Translations under genes and position numbers: made by a program
Assembly: GCF_000753865.1 (NCBI RefSeq)
Contig: NZ_JQFW01000057.1
Span: 310,628 to 374,627 of the forward strand
DNA length: 64,000 bases
Direction of reading: 5' to 3'
Source: Alteromonas sp. LOR
GTDB lineage: Bacteria; Pseudomonadota; Gammaproteobacteria; Enterobacterales; Alteromonadaceae
The notes under the pieces: model-generated
The model's input: only the letters and a program-made list of their open reading frames with translations
Databases searched by the model: none
What the model was told of the DNA's origin: nothing
In this document: positions 1-8,468 of the stretch, one piece after another
Layout: each line of letters begins with the position of its first letter
Position numbering within the stretch: the first letter of the stretch is position 1

Positions 1-797
1 AGCTAAGTGCGGTTTACAAGCTTACCAACGCGATAAATCTTTACGCTGCATTTTCCGAAAACGATGCCACCTCAAATAGCATGGGAGGTGGTACGGTACT
101 GGGCGGAAATAACGAGATTAATCCGCTGAATTTCGCCACTGAAAATACGCTGTATGAAGTGGGTGTAAAATATTCACCTAGCAGCGAATGGTATGCAGAG
201 GCATCGGTGTTTGACCAAACCCGTAGTTTGCGTAACCGCGATGGCAGCAATAGCGGCGTTAAAACCCAAGGTGCAGAGTTTCAGGTGTTTTACCAACACA
301 ATGATGTGTGGGTGAACGCAGCGTATAGTTACTTAGACGCGCGCTTTGATGACTCAGCAGCCTTTCAAGGCACGTCACAAGTGATTGATGCCTTCGATAA
401 CAGTCGCCCCGATATTGTTAACGGTACAGGCGTTGGCTCACCATCGTTTACGGCGTTTGCCCCTTCGGATAGTCGAGTGCAGGGCATACCTCGTCAAATG
501 GTGTCATTGAATACAGGCTGGCAGTTAACCGATGACTTCGCAGTAGGCGCAAGCGCTCTTTACACCAAGTCGTTCCCATTAGATTTCTTGCAAACGGTAA
601 ACATTCGCGACCAGTATTCCCTTGACTTAAATGCGGACTATCGCATTAATGAACAATTACGTGTTCGTGCAGACGTTATAAATGTCACTGATCAGGACAA
701 CTGGCAACCACTGTTTGAAGGCGGTTTTTTTGGTGCAACCCTTGTTATGCCTAATGTACCTCGTCATGTTCAGTTAACTATGCAGTATGCGTTTTAA
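1..797 (+). CDS. TonB-dependent outer membrane receptor, C-terminal part (5' truncated by window edge)
   Basis: The frame is open from base 3 with no start, so only the last 264 or so residues are visible. Alternating polar and aromatic beta-strands (for example ELGVKYS-like and LNADYRI-like segments) and a terminal Phe in the ending LTMQYAF are typical of the last strands of a TonB-dependent receptor barrel. Such proteins import siderophores, vitamins or glycans across the outer membrane using TonB energy. The plug domain lies outside the window and the ligand is unknown. The stop is only 19 bases before the next gene, which has an AAGGA ribosome site, so the receptor is probably co-transcribed with the inner-membrane genes that follow. 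Confidence 0.85.
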   Translation, partial: LSAVYKLTNAINLYAAFSENDATSNSMGGGTVLGGNNEINPLNFATENTLYEVGVKYSPSSEWYAEASVFDQTRSLRNRDGSNSGVKTQGAEFQVFYQHNDVWVNAAYSYLDARFDDSAAFQGTSQVIDAFDNSRPDIVNGTGVGSPSFTAFAPSDSRVQGIPRQMVSLNTGWQLTDDFAVGASALYTKSFPLDFLQTVNIRDQYSLDLNADYRINEQLRVRADVINVTDQDNWQPLFEGGFFGATLVMPNVPRHVQLTMQYAF

Positions 798-816
798 GCG
801 CACTTAAGGAATAAAA

Positions 817-2970
817 ATGTTTAAGAAAATCGCGTTGCTTGCCGTCATTGCAGCTGCTGTCGTTGGGTTTTTCTATTTTGACCTAAACACGTATTTGACG
901 CTAGAGGGAATGAAAGGCTCGCTAGATACGTTCAAAACTCAAATATCTGAAAACCCGGTGTTAAGCGTCGCGATTTTCTTTGCGATTTACGTAGCGGTAA
1001 CGGCGCTGTCGTTACCCGGAGCGGCTATTCTTACGTTAGCCGCTGGCGCGCTATTTGGCTTGTTCCAAGGACTAATTATTGTGTCCTTTGCGTCTAGTTT
1101 AGGCGCAACACTGGCCTTTTTAGTTGCCCGGTTCATTTTGCGAGATACGGTACGTAATAAGTTTAAAGAGAAGCTGAAGAAAATTGATGAGGGCGTTGAA
1201 AAGCAAGGGCCATTCTATTTATTTACCCTTAGGTTAGTGCCGGTATTTCCATTCTTTTTAATCAATTTATTGATGGGCTTAACGTCTATCAAAACCTGGA
1301 CATTTTACTGGGTAAGCCAAGTAGGCATGCTTGCCGGTACGGTTGTTTACGTTAATGCAGGTACCCAGTTAGCGCAGATTGATAGCCTCTCGGGCATTTT
1401 ATCCCCTGAGCTACTTTTTTCCTTCGTTTTACTGGGTATATTTCCTTGGATTGCGAAAGGGATTGTGGCCATTGTTAACCGTCGTCGCGTTTACAAAGGT
1501 TATACCAAGCCCAAAACCTTCGACAGAAACTTAGTGGTTATCGGTGCAGGCGCGGGTGGTCTTGTGACTAGCTACATTGCTGCAGCGGTTAAAGCGAAAG
1601 TAACGCTTATCGAAGCAGGCGAGATGGGTGGAGATTGTCTTAACTATGGCTGTGTGCCAAGTAAAGCAATTATAAAAACGGCCAAAGTCGCTAATCAAAT
1701 GCGCCATGCCGATGATTACGGGCTAAACCCAGTTTCACCGACTATGTCGTTTAAAAAGGTAATGAAAAGGGTGCATGAAGTTATCGCAACCATCGCCCCT
1801 AACGACAGTGTAGAGCGCTACACAGAGCTAGGTGTGGATGTGGTAAAAGGCTATGCGACCATCATCGACCCATGGACCGTAGAAATTAAAACCAATGAAG
1901 GCGAAGTAAAGCGCCTAACCACCAAAAATATTGTTGTTGCTACTGGCGCTAGCCCGTTTATTCCAGAGCTTCCAGGTATCGAGGAAAGCGGATACGTTAC
2001 TTCAGACACCCTTTGGACTAAATTTGCCGAATTAGACGATGCACCTAAGCGATTAATCGTGCTGGGCGGCGGACCTATTGGTTGCGAACTAGCGCAGGCC
2101 TTCGCCCGATTGGGCAGTGAGGTTACTCAGGTAGAGCGTGCGCCGCGTTTAATGGGGCGTGAAGATACTGATGTGGCCGACTATGTGGAATCGGTGCTCA
2201 CAGAGAGCAACGTTAACGTATTAACACAGCATGATGCATTGCGATTTGAAACCCGTGGTGATGACAAAGTGTTGGTGGTTGCTAAAGATGGCAATGAAAT
2301 CGACGTTGCCTATGACGAAATTATTATTGCAGTAGGGCGTAAAGCGCGCCTCAATGGCTTTGGCCTTGAGAAGCTGGGTATTCAGTTTGACAGAACGATT
2401 GAAACCGATGAGTACCTGCAAACACTCATGCCGAACATCTATGCTGCGGGGGATGTAGTGGGGCCGTATCAATTTACCCATGTTGCAGCACACCAAGCTT
2501 GGTTTGCAGCGGTAAATGCGTTATTTGGAACGTTTAAAAAATTCAAAGTGGATTACAGCGTTATTCCTTGGACAACGTTCATCGACCCTGAAGTGGCGAG
2601 AGTTGGTTTAAGTGAACGAGACGCTGTGGAGCAAGACATTGACGTAGAAGTGACGCGATACGAGTTTGCGGAACTAGACAGAGCGGTGACAGAAAGCGCC
2701 CGCAAAGGATTTATTAAGGTACTTACACCGCCTGGCAAAGACAAAATTTTGGGTGTAACTGTGGTGTCTGAACACGCTGGAGACTTACTGGCAGAGTTTG
2801 TTATCGCCATGAAGCACGGATTGGGGCTAAACAAAATTTTAGGCACCATTCATACCTATCCAACGTGGGCGGAAGGCGCTAAGTACGCTGCCGGTAATTG
2901 GAAGCGCGCGAATCAACCTGAAAAGCTATTAAGCTTTGTTGAGAAGTTTCACACATGGCGCAGGGGCTAA
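817..2970 (+). CDS. TVP38/TMEM64 (SNARE-associated) membrane domain fused to FAD-dependent pyridine nucleotide-disulfide oxidoreductase
   Basis: This 717-residue fusion has two parts. Residues 1-225 hold several hydrophobic helices and a conserved core of the TVP38/DedA-like (SNARE-associated) membrane family. From about residue 238 a mercuric/dihydrolipoyl-reductase-like enzyme begins: FAD-binding GAGAGG near 243, redox-active CLNYGC (Cys274 and Cys279), a second Rossmann GGGPIGCE, an AAGDV flavin motif, and the C-terminal HTYPTWAE signature of the dimer interface. The N-terminal HMA domain of true MerA is absent, as is its vicinal C-terminal Cys pair (the end is WRRG), so mercury reduction is not indicated. 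A membrane-anchored thiol or quinone reductase is possible. E. coli carries TVP38 genes (ydjX, ydjZ) next to ynjBCD, matching this neighbourhood. Confidence 0.85.
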   Translation: MFKKIALLAVIAAAVVGFFYFDLNTYLTLEGMKGSLDTFKTQISENPVLSVAIFFAIYVAVTALSLPGAAILTLAAGALFGLFQGLIIVSFASSLGATLAFLVARFILRDTVRNKFKEKLKKIDEGVEKQGPFYLFTLRLVPVFPFFLINLLMGLTSIKTWTFYWVSQVGMLAGTVVYVNAGTQLAQIDSLSGILSPELLFSFVLLGIFPWIAKGIVAIVNRRRVYKGYTKPKTFDRNLVVIGAGAGGLVTSYIAAAVKAKVTLIEAGEMGGDCLNYGCVPSKAIIKTAKVANQMRHADDYGLNPVSPTMSFKKVMKRVHEVIATIAPNDSVERYTELGVDVVKGYATIIDPWTVEIKTNEGEVKRLTTKNIVVATGASPFIPELPGIEESGYVTSDTLWTKFAELDDAPKRLIVLGGGPIGCELAQAFARLGSEVTQVERAPRLMGREDTDVADYVESVLTESNVNVLTQHDALRFETRGDDKVLVVAKDGNEIDVAYDEIIIAVGRKARLNGFGLEKLGIQFDRTIETDEYLQTLMPNIYAAGDVVGPYQFTHVAAHQAWFAAVNALFGTFKKFKVDYSVIPWTTFIDPEVARVGLSERDAVEQDIDVEVTRYEFAELDRAVTESARKGFIKVLTPPGKDKILGVTVVSEHAGDLLAEFVIAMKHGLGLNKILGTIHTYPTWAEGAKYAAGNWKRANQPEKLLSFVEKFHTWRRG

Positions 2971-3116
2971 TCATGCAATTGAGTAACGTGAAGTTCGGTA
3001 TATTTTCACCTACCGCTGAGAGTGGCTTTTGTTCCAGTGCACCTAATCTAGCATTTAAACTAGTACCTAAATTAACAACTAGAAGGGCACCTAAAAAAAT
3101 ACGTGAAAATGCACTG

Positions 3117-3947
3117 ATGAAAATGCTCAAGAGAATAAGCACGGGCGCAGCAATAGGCTGCGCGTTATCCATGCTTTCGCTAAACGCGTTCGCAGACAGC
3201 AAATTACATGAGAAATACAGCGCACTACTCGATAAACATGTGGTGACTATCGACGGTGGAGCCAGTACTCAAGTTGACTATAAAGGTTTTAAGCGTGATC
3301 AAAGCCAATTAAGCAGTTACCTTGACCAACTCGCCGCAGTGCCGCCGCGTACTTTCGACTCGTGGGATCAAAATACACAGCTAGCATTTCTTATTAATGC
3401 ATATAACGCCTATACCATCGATTTAATTCTTACCGAATATCCTGAACTTGAATCTATTCGAGACTTAGGCAGCTTTTTTTCCTCTCCTTGGGACAAAGAG
3501 ATAGCCCCGCTTCTCGGTAAATCCCGCTCCCTTGACGATATAGAGCACAATTTAATAAGAGGGGACAATAAATACAGCGAGCCACGTATTCACTTTGCGG
3601 TTAACTGTGCAAGCGTTGGCTGCCCTGCGTTGCGAGAAGAGGCCTATGTGGGCGAGCGATTAGACGCTCAGCTCGATATGCAAACTAAGCGTTTTTTAAG
3701 CGATAATTCCCGCAACAAGATAGAAAACGAGACACTCTATTTATCAAAAATTTTCTCATGGTATGAGGGCGATTTTGAAAAAAACTGGAAGAACACTCAG
3801 TCGGTGTCTGAGTTTATCCTTTTATATAAAGACGCGATGGCGCTAAGCAGTGCTCAAGTTGATTTAATTGAAAGTGGTAAAGCTGATGTTGATTACCTAG
3901 AATACGATTGGTCGCTGAACGACACAAAAGCGGCAGTGAAAAATTAG
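3117..3947 (+). CDS. DUF547 family secreted protein
   Basis: The 276-residue product starts with a signal peptide (MKMLKRIS, a hydrophobic core, then AFA-DSK). The body is DUF547, visible as LAFLINAYNAYTID and later HFAVNCASVGCPALR with two close cysteines. DUF547 proteins are common in proteobacteria and have no established biochemical role; the Cys pair could bind metal or form a disulfide. Start choice is uncertain. ATG at 3117 places the signal peptide at the N terminus but has a poor ribosome site. ATG at 2973, just after the preceding stop, has AGGGG upstream but adds 48 residues before the signal peptide. The stop is 5 bases from the following ynjB-like start. Confidence 0.75.
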   Translation: MKMLKRISTGAAIGCALSMLSLNAFADSKLHEKYSALLDKHVVTIDGGASTQVDYKGFKRDQSQLSSYLDQLAAVPPRTFDSWDQNTQLAFLINAYNAYTIDLILTEYPELESIRDLGSFFSSPWDKEIAPLLGKSRSLDDIEHNLIRGDNKYSEPRIHFAVNCASVGCPALREEAYVGERLDAQLDMQTKRFLSDNSRNKIENETLYLSKIFSWYEGDFEKNWKNTQSVSEFILLYKDAMALSSAQVDLIESGKADVDYLEYDWSLNDTKAAVKN

Positions 3948-3952
3948 TCATA

Positions 3953-5293
3953 ATGAGAAGTACGTGCTTTTTTTTACCTGTGAGCATCGCAAAAAACACT
4001 TGCGATGCAATCATAGTTTTCGTCCGGCTAGCATGCCTAACAATGCTTGTTATCGCAGGTAGTGCTTATGCCGAGCCGTCTGTAGATGGTAATGACATTG
4101 CTATTCCTGGTCCAGGTGCTAATCCCAATACTTATGCGAACACTAGTCCCAAGACTAGTCCCAAAACTGATCCCAACCCCGTTGTGCGACTTCACGCATG
4201 GGGCGGCAGTGCGCAGGTAAATAGTTACCTTAAGTGGGTTGCCGATAGGGTTGAGCGCAAACACGGCATTACGTTAAAGCATGTGAAGCTTGCCGATACC
4301 AGCGACGCGGTTTCAAGAGTATTAGCAGAAAAAGCTGCGGGTAATTTAAATAATGGCAGTGTCGATCTTATTTGGATCAATGGTGAAAACTTCGCCGCTA
4401 TGAAAAAGAATGCGTTGCTGGCAACGGGATGGGTAACTGATATTGCAAACTTTGCGTTAACAAACCCAAGTAATAACTCAGCAATGGTGACAGACTTTGG
4501 TGAGCCAACGCTGGGAATGGAAGCGCCGTGGGGTAAAGCATCTATGGTGTTTTACTACCGTAAAGCGCACTTTGATTCATTCAATGAGCCAGTACCCCAG
4601 ACTCTTCAGGCCCTTTTGCAGTTCAGTCAACAGCAGCCTGGTCGGTTTACCTATCCAGTGGTAACTGACTATTTAGGTATAAGCTTTATCAAGTACGCTG
4701 CTATTGCCCTCAATTCGTCAAACCAATCGCTATTTTATAGCCCCGTTACCCAAAAATCCCTAGAGAAGATTACTCCCTCGTTATGGGCGTACCTTGATGC
4801 GCTGCATCCCACAATGTGGCGTAATGGCGAATACATGGTACGACAAGCATCTCAGCTACAGCGATTAATTGGAAACGGTGAGCTTTCGTTGGCCTTTTCG
4901 TTTACCGCTGCAGAAATACCAAGTGCGGTAGAGCGGTTTGATTTACCGCGGGATGTACGTACTTTTGCAATGTCAGACGGTAGTTTGGCAAATGTCCATT
5001 TTATTGGGCTTACGTTTAATTCGCCTAATCAAGCGGCGGCAAAGACGGTAGTCAATTTTCTATTGTCCCCCGAGGCCCAGGCAAAAAAACAACGTTTACA
5101 GGTATGGGGAGACGACACCGTACTAGATACTAGCGTGTTATCCGCATCGCAAAAAAGCATGTTTGAAACCCAGCAGTCTCATCCTTCAGCACTTGATAAG
5201 TCTCAGTCAACGCCCTTGTATGCAGAGCCTCACGCAAGCTGGACCGATGCACTGAGACAGGCCTGGGAAGAGCGATACGGGGCGAGATACTGA
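3953..5293 (+). CDS. ynjB: YnjB-type ABC transporter periplasmic substrate-binding protein
   Basis: Predicted 446-residue binding protein with an unusually long N-terminal signal region (hydrophobic stretch ending GSAYA-EP). A low-complexity linker with repeated TSPKT/NPN units follows, then the conserved region beginning HAWGGSAQVNSYLKWVADRV. This and the adjacent permease and ATPase match the E. coli YnjB-YnjC-YnjD system. Related binding proteins are often annotated as thiamine importers, but the YnjB substrate is not established. ATG 3953 is preferred over the upstream frame extension that overlaps the DUF547 gene, because it puts the hydrophobic segment near the N terminus. The stop overlaps the ynjC start by one base (TGATG), indicating coupling. 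Confidence 0.82.
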   Translation: MRSTCFFLPVSIAKNTCDAIIVFVRLACLTMLVIAGSAYAEPSVDGNDIAIPGPGANPNTYANTSPKTSPKTDPNPVVRLHAWGGSAQVNSYLKWVADRVERKHGITLKHVKLADTSDAVSRVLAEKAAGNLNNGSVDLIWINGENFAAMKKNALLATGWVTDIANFALTNPSNNSAMVTDFGEPTLGMEAPWGKASMVFYYRKAHFDSFNEPVPQTLQALLQFSQQQPGRFTYPVVTDYLGISFIKYAAIALNSSNQSLFYSPVTQKSLEKITPSLWAYLDALHPTMWRNGEYMVRQASQLQRLIGNGELSLAFSFTAAEIPSAVERFDLPRDVRTFAMSDGSLANVHFIGLTFNSPNQAAAKTVVNFLLSPEAQAKKQRLQVWGDDTVLDTSVLSASQKSMFETQQSHPSALDKSQSTPLYAEPHASWTDALRQAWEERYGARY

Positions 5294-7119
5294 TGTCTAA
5301 TTTCAATTCTCAATCTAAGCCTCAATCTAAGCCTCAATCTAAGAATAGAAACCGAAGCTTTGGGCAAGGCCATTTTAATCGCATTACCGTTTGGGCGAAG
5401 TGGTTATTACTTTGCTTACTGATTATTCCCGTGGTGGCTGGCGTTGTTGGGGTTTTCTTGCCTGCCATGGGTTACTTTCCGGCCATTGGCGCGGAGCAAT
5501 TTGATTTTCGCGTTTTCGCCGCATTATTCGATGTGGCAGGCATTCACAGAATGATGTGGCTTTCGCTTTTCACCGGCGTAGTGGCGACAGTTATTGCAGC
5601 GCTGTTTGCGTTTGTGTTGCTGTCTGTATTTTATCGCTCGCAAATGCTCTCTAGATTACAGATAGTGTTAAGCCCCTTTTTGGTGCTGCCACACGCCGGT
5701 GCAGCAATAGCACTCGTATTCTTACTGAGCCCATCGGGGTTCTTTGCCCGGCTTTTTACGTTTGATAGCAGCGCCATTGCCTCTACAAATGAAGGTGTTT
5801 TCCTTTTCGATAGTTACGGCATCAGCATTATATTAGCGTTAGTGTTAAAAGAAATTCCGTTCATTCTTCTTATGGCAATAAGTGTGATGTCACAGCCGCT
5901 GATACAGGAGAAAATCAACGGTTACTTCAAAGCAGGTACCGCTCTTGGATACTCACCTATCGCTATTTTCTTCAAATTAGTGCTGCCCGTAGTGTTTCCA
6001 CAAATACGACTGCCCCTTTTAGCTGTACTGGTTTTTGCGGTTTCAAACGTAGAGATTCCGCTCATACTTGGGCCCAATGATCCAAGTACCCTAGCCGTAG
6101 CGATACTGCATTGGTTTAATCATATTGACTTATCTATGCGTTTGCAGGCCTCCTCTGCAGCTGTCGTGCAGGTGGGTATCGCTGTGTTTGCTGTTATTGT
6201 GATGTTGGCAGTCGAGAAAGGAATCATCTTTTATGGTAAAAAATGGCTGCAGCGCGGGAAGCGACACGCTGCTACCGATAAAGCAATTAGCGCCACAGCC
6301 TACCTACTATTGGTAGCGTATGTGGTGCTAGTGGTGAGTGCAGTTTACACACTGGTTGCGTTTTCGTTTGCAAAGCAGTGGACGTTTCCTAACATTATAC
6401 CGGCTGACGTCACTATGCTTCACTGGAACACTGTGTTCGACGCGGTGTTAACGCCCTTATCTAATACCGTGTTATTAGGTGTTAGCGTAAGCTTCAGTGC
6501 GTTAGTATTAGTGTTACTTACGCTTGAGAGCGAACCATTGAATGCTGCAAAGACACGGGCTTCGCTGCTACTTCCTACCGCCTTATTTTTACCTCTGTTA
6601 GTACCTGGGGTCGCCTTTCTGTATGGCTTAGTGTGGTTCCAGCAGCTTATTTTAAAGGATGCCGTTTGGTTTCATGTGTATGTGGCGCACATGGTTTATG
6701 TGATTCCTTATGTGTACCTATCACTGGCTGTAGCGTACCGAAAGTTTGATAACCGTTATGTAATGGTGGCGCTAAGCCTTGGCAAATCACCAATGGAAGT
6801 GTTCTTTTTCGTTAAGCTTCCACTGCTCATTGGGCCCATTCTGGTCGCCTTCGCTTTAGGGTTGGCAATTAGCTTCAGCCAGTACCTTCCTACGTTACTC
6901 ACCACGGGCGGGGCAATTTCTACAGTTACCACAGAGGCAGTGGCGTTAGCTGCAGGAAGCAGCGCAAGGTTAAGTGCGGCCTATGTGGTTATTCAAGCTG
7001 TAATGCCATTGTGTGGGTTTGGTTTGGCGTGGTGGCTATCGAACATACTCTTCAAACCTAGCACAAACACACGAAGTACAAATAAATCTAACACAGGTAA
7101 AAGTGTAAGAAGCGTATGA
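5293..7119 (+). CDS. ynjC: YnjC-type ABC transporter permease (fused double permease)
   Basis: Product of 608 residues with about twelve hydrophobic segments arranged as two tandem binding-protein-dependent permease modules, as in ThiP and YnjC. Each half has a coupling-loop-like segment: FKAGTALGYSPIAIFFKLVLP in the first and MVALSLGKSPMEVFFFVKLP in the second. It would form the membrane channel for the YnjB-bound substrate, driven by YnjD. The cytoplasmic N terminus carries a 12-bp tandem duplication encoding QSKP repeats, absent from typical family members, and the C terminus is a Ser/Thr/Asn-rich tail. It is translated from an ATG overlapping the ynjB stop and followed 26 bases later by ynjD. 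Confidence 0.88.
   Translation: MSNFNSQSKPQSKPQSKNRNRSFGQGHFNRITVWAKWLLLCLLIIPVVAGVVGVFLPAMGYFPAIGAEQFDFRVFAALFDVAGIHRMMWLSLFTGVVATVIAALFAFVLLSVFYRSQMLSRLQIVLSPFLVLPHAGAAIALVFLLSPSGFFARLFTFDSSAIASTNEGVFLFDSYGISIILALVLKEIPFILLMAISVMSQPLIQEKINGYFKAGTALGYSPIAIFFKLVLPVVFPQIRLPLLAVLVFAVSNVEIPLILGPNDPSTLAVAILHWFNHIDLSMRLQASSAAVVQVGIAVFAVIVMLAVEKGIIFYGKKWLQRGKRHAATDKAISATAYLLLVAYVVLVVSAVYTLVAFSFAKQWTFPNIIPADVTMLHWNTVFDAVLTPLSNTVLLGVSVSFSALVLVLLTLESEPLNAAKTRASLLLPTALFLPLLVPGVAFLYGLVWFQQLILKDAVWFHVYVAHMVYVIPYVYLSLAVAYRKFDNRYVMVALSLGKSPMEVFFFVKLPLLIGPILVAFALGLAISFSQYLPTLLTTGGAISTVTTEAVALAAGSSARLSAAYVVIQAVMPLCGFGLAWWLSNILFKPSTNTRSTNKSNTGKSVRSV
5311..5343 (+). repeat. 12-bp tandem repeat inside ynjC start
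   Basis: The unit caatctaagcct is present twice completely and a third time over its first nine bases. It encodes the repeated QSKP residues of the YnjC N terminus. Copy-number change by slippage would keep the frame, since the unit is a multiple of three. Confidence 0.85.
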
Positions 7120-7145
7120 TCTATCTAACAGAAAAGAGAGCGTAA

Positions 7146-7784
7146 ATGGCACTGACACTCAAAGAGCTTAGGATTTTTAAAGGGAGCGCTTTACTACTTT
7201 CCCTTGATGTCACCGTTGAAAAGGGTGAAATTTTAACAGTTATGGGGCCAAGTGGGTCGGGTAAGTCAACGCTGCTTCAGGCAATAGCAGGACATCTCGA
7301 CACGCCTTTTTCGTTCTCGGGTTCCATTTTAATAGATGGAACGAATTTAGCTAGTAAGCCGCCACATCGGCGCGGTGTTGGTGTTATGTTTCAAGATGCA
7401 CTTTTGTTTGAGCACATGACGGTAGAGCAGAATATTATGTTCGCTATACCTAGTGCTAAGTATCAAACAAAGAGCAGAAAACGAGATGCTGTGGCAAAGC
7501 TGCTTCACGCTGTTGAGTTAGAGGGAATGCAGCATAGAGTGGTAACCACACTGTCTGGCGGTCAGCAAAGTCGTATTTCTCTATTGCGTACGTTAGCTGC
7601 AGAGCCGCAGGCGGTATTACTTGATGAGCCCTTTAGTAAATTAGACACAGCGCTTAGACAGCAAATTCGAGAATGGACATTCACGCAGTTGCGCGAGCGC
7701 AATATACCTGCACTACTCGTTACCCATGACAACGCCGATGCTGTGTCAGCGGGTGGTCAAACTATTGAGCTATCATCATGTTAG
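7146..7784 (+). CDS. ynjD: YnjD-type ABC transporter ATP-binding protein
   Basis: Product of 212 residues, a compact ABC ATPase of the usual length for E. coli YnjD (about 217). Walker A GPSGSGKST is at 34-42, the Q-loop at MFQDALL, the signature LSGGQ at 136-140, Walker B AVLLDEP with D160/E161, the D-loop SKLD, and the switch His in LLVTHDN. All catalytic elements are intact. It powers the YnjC permease. Its last codons overlap the downstream CDP-alcohol phosphotransferase start by seven bases, so the four genes are almost certainly one operon. Confidence 0.92.
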   Translation: MALTLKELRIFKGSALLLSLDVTVEKGEILTVMGPSGSGKSTLLQAIAGHLDTPFSFSGSILIDGTNLASKPPHRRGVGVMFQDALLFEHMTVEQNIMFAIPSAKYQTKSRKRDAVAKLLHAVELEGMQHRVVTTLSGGQQSRISLLRTLAAEPQAVLLDEPFSKLDTALRQQIREWTFTQLRERNIPALLVTHDNADAVSAGGQTIELSSC

Positions 7785-8428
7785 ATGCCAAAGTAACCCC
7801 GTTTATCAAGCCGCTGCTAAGGCCCATCGTTGTTGAGTTAGACAAGCGCGGTATCACGCCCAATCACGTTACTCTTGCAGGGTTTATTGTTGGTTTGATA
7901 GCCGTGCCTTTAATAATACTTAACTGGTGGTTAGGGGCCCTTGGCTTCATCATACTCAATAGAGTGTGTGATGGCATCGACGGCGAGCTTGCTAGATATC
8001 AAAAAAGCAGTAGCAGTGCCGGTGGCTATTTAGATATTTGCTTAGATTTTCTATTCTATGCGTCAGTTCCATTAGCGTTCGGCATTGCGAACCCCAGTGA
8101 ATGGGGCATACCTGCGGTGGTATTGTTGGCCACTTTTATTGGCACGGGAAGCAGCTTTCTTGCATTCGCAGTAGCGGCAGAGAAATTCAATATCGACCGC
8201 CCGCAGTTTGCGAATAAAAGCTTTTATTACATGCAAGGGCTAACTGAAGGTACCGAGACGATAGCTGTCTTTTTAGCGTTTTGTATCTGGCCTAATCATT
8301 TTCCTATTATGGCCTACTGTTTTGCAGCGGCCTGTTTCGTTACCATAGTGACAAGAATAAGCGGGGGCTTTGCTACACTTAAACGGGTAGAGCAGTCTAA
8401 CGCGAGTAGTCAGAAATCAAACCAGTAA
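7778..8428 (+). CDS. ynjF: CDP-alcohol phosphatidyltransferase family protein (YnjF-like)
   Basis: This 216-residue integral membrane enzyme has the full family signature D(x2)DG(x2)AR(x8)G(x3)D(x3)D at residues 65-90 (D65, D68-G69, A72-R73, G82, D86, D90) and around six hydrophobic helices. The family transfers a phospho-alcohol from a CDP-linked donor to a second alcohol in phospholipid or polar-lipid synthesis. E. coli YnjF lies in the same relative place after ynjBCD (with ynjE between, absent here) and its substrates are unknown. The overlap with ynjD suggests that lipid head-group chemistry and transport are linked, but that is inference. Confidence 0.88.
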   Translation: MLDAKVTPFIKPLLRPIVVELDKRGITPNHVTLAGFIVGLIAVPLIILNWWLGALGFIILNRVCDGIDGELARYQKSSSSAGGYLDICLDFLFYASVPLAFGIANPSEWGIPAVVLLATFIGTGSSFLAFAVAAEKFNIDRPQFANKSFYYMQGLTEGTETIAVFLAFCIWPNHFPIMAYCFAAACFVTIVTRISGGFATLKRVEQSNASSQKSNQ

Positions 8429-8468
8429 TTAAACCAGCAATTAAACCGCAGTAATAAGAGTAGGGTGA

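Noticed and set aside
817-2970. Mercuric reductase (merA) assignment
   Set aside because: The PNDR core is MerA-like, but the HMA domain and C-terminal vicinal cysteines are absent and no mer genes are adjacent.
2955-3116. 54-residue N-terminal extension of the DUF547 protein
   Set aside because: It overlaps the preceding gene and would bury the signal peptide; ATG 3117 is the better biological start, although 2973 remains possible.
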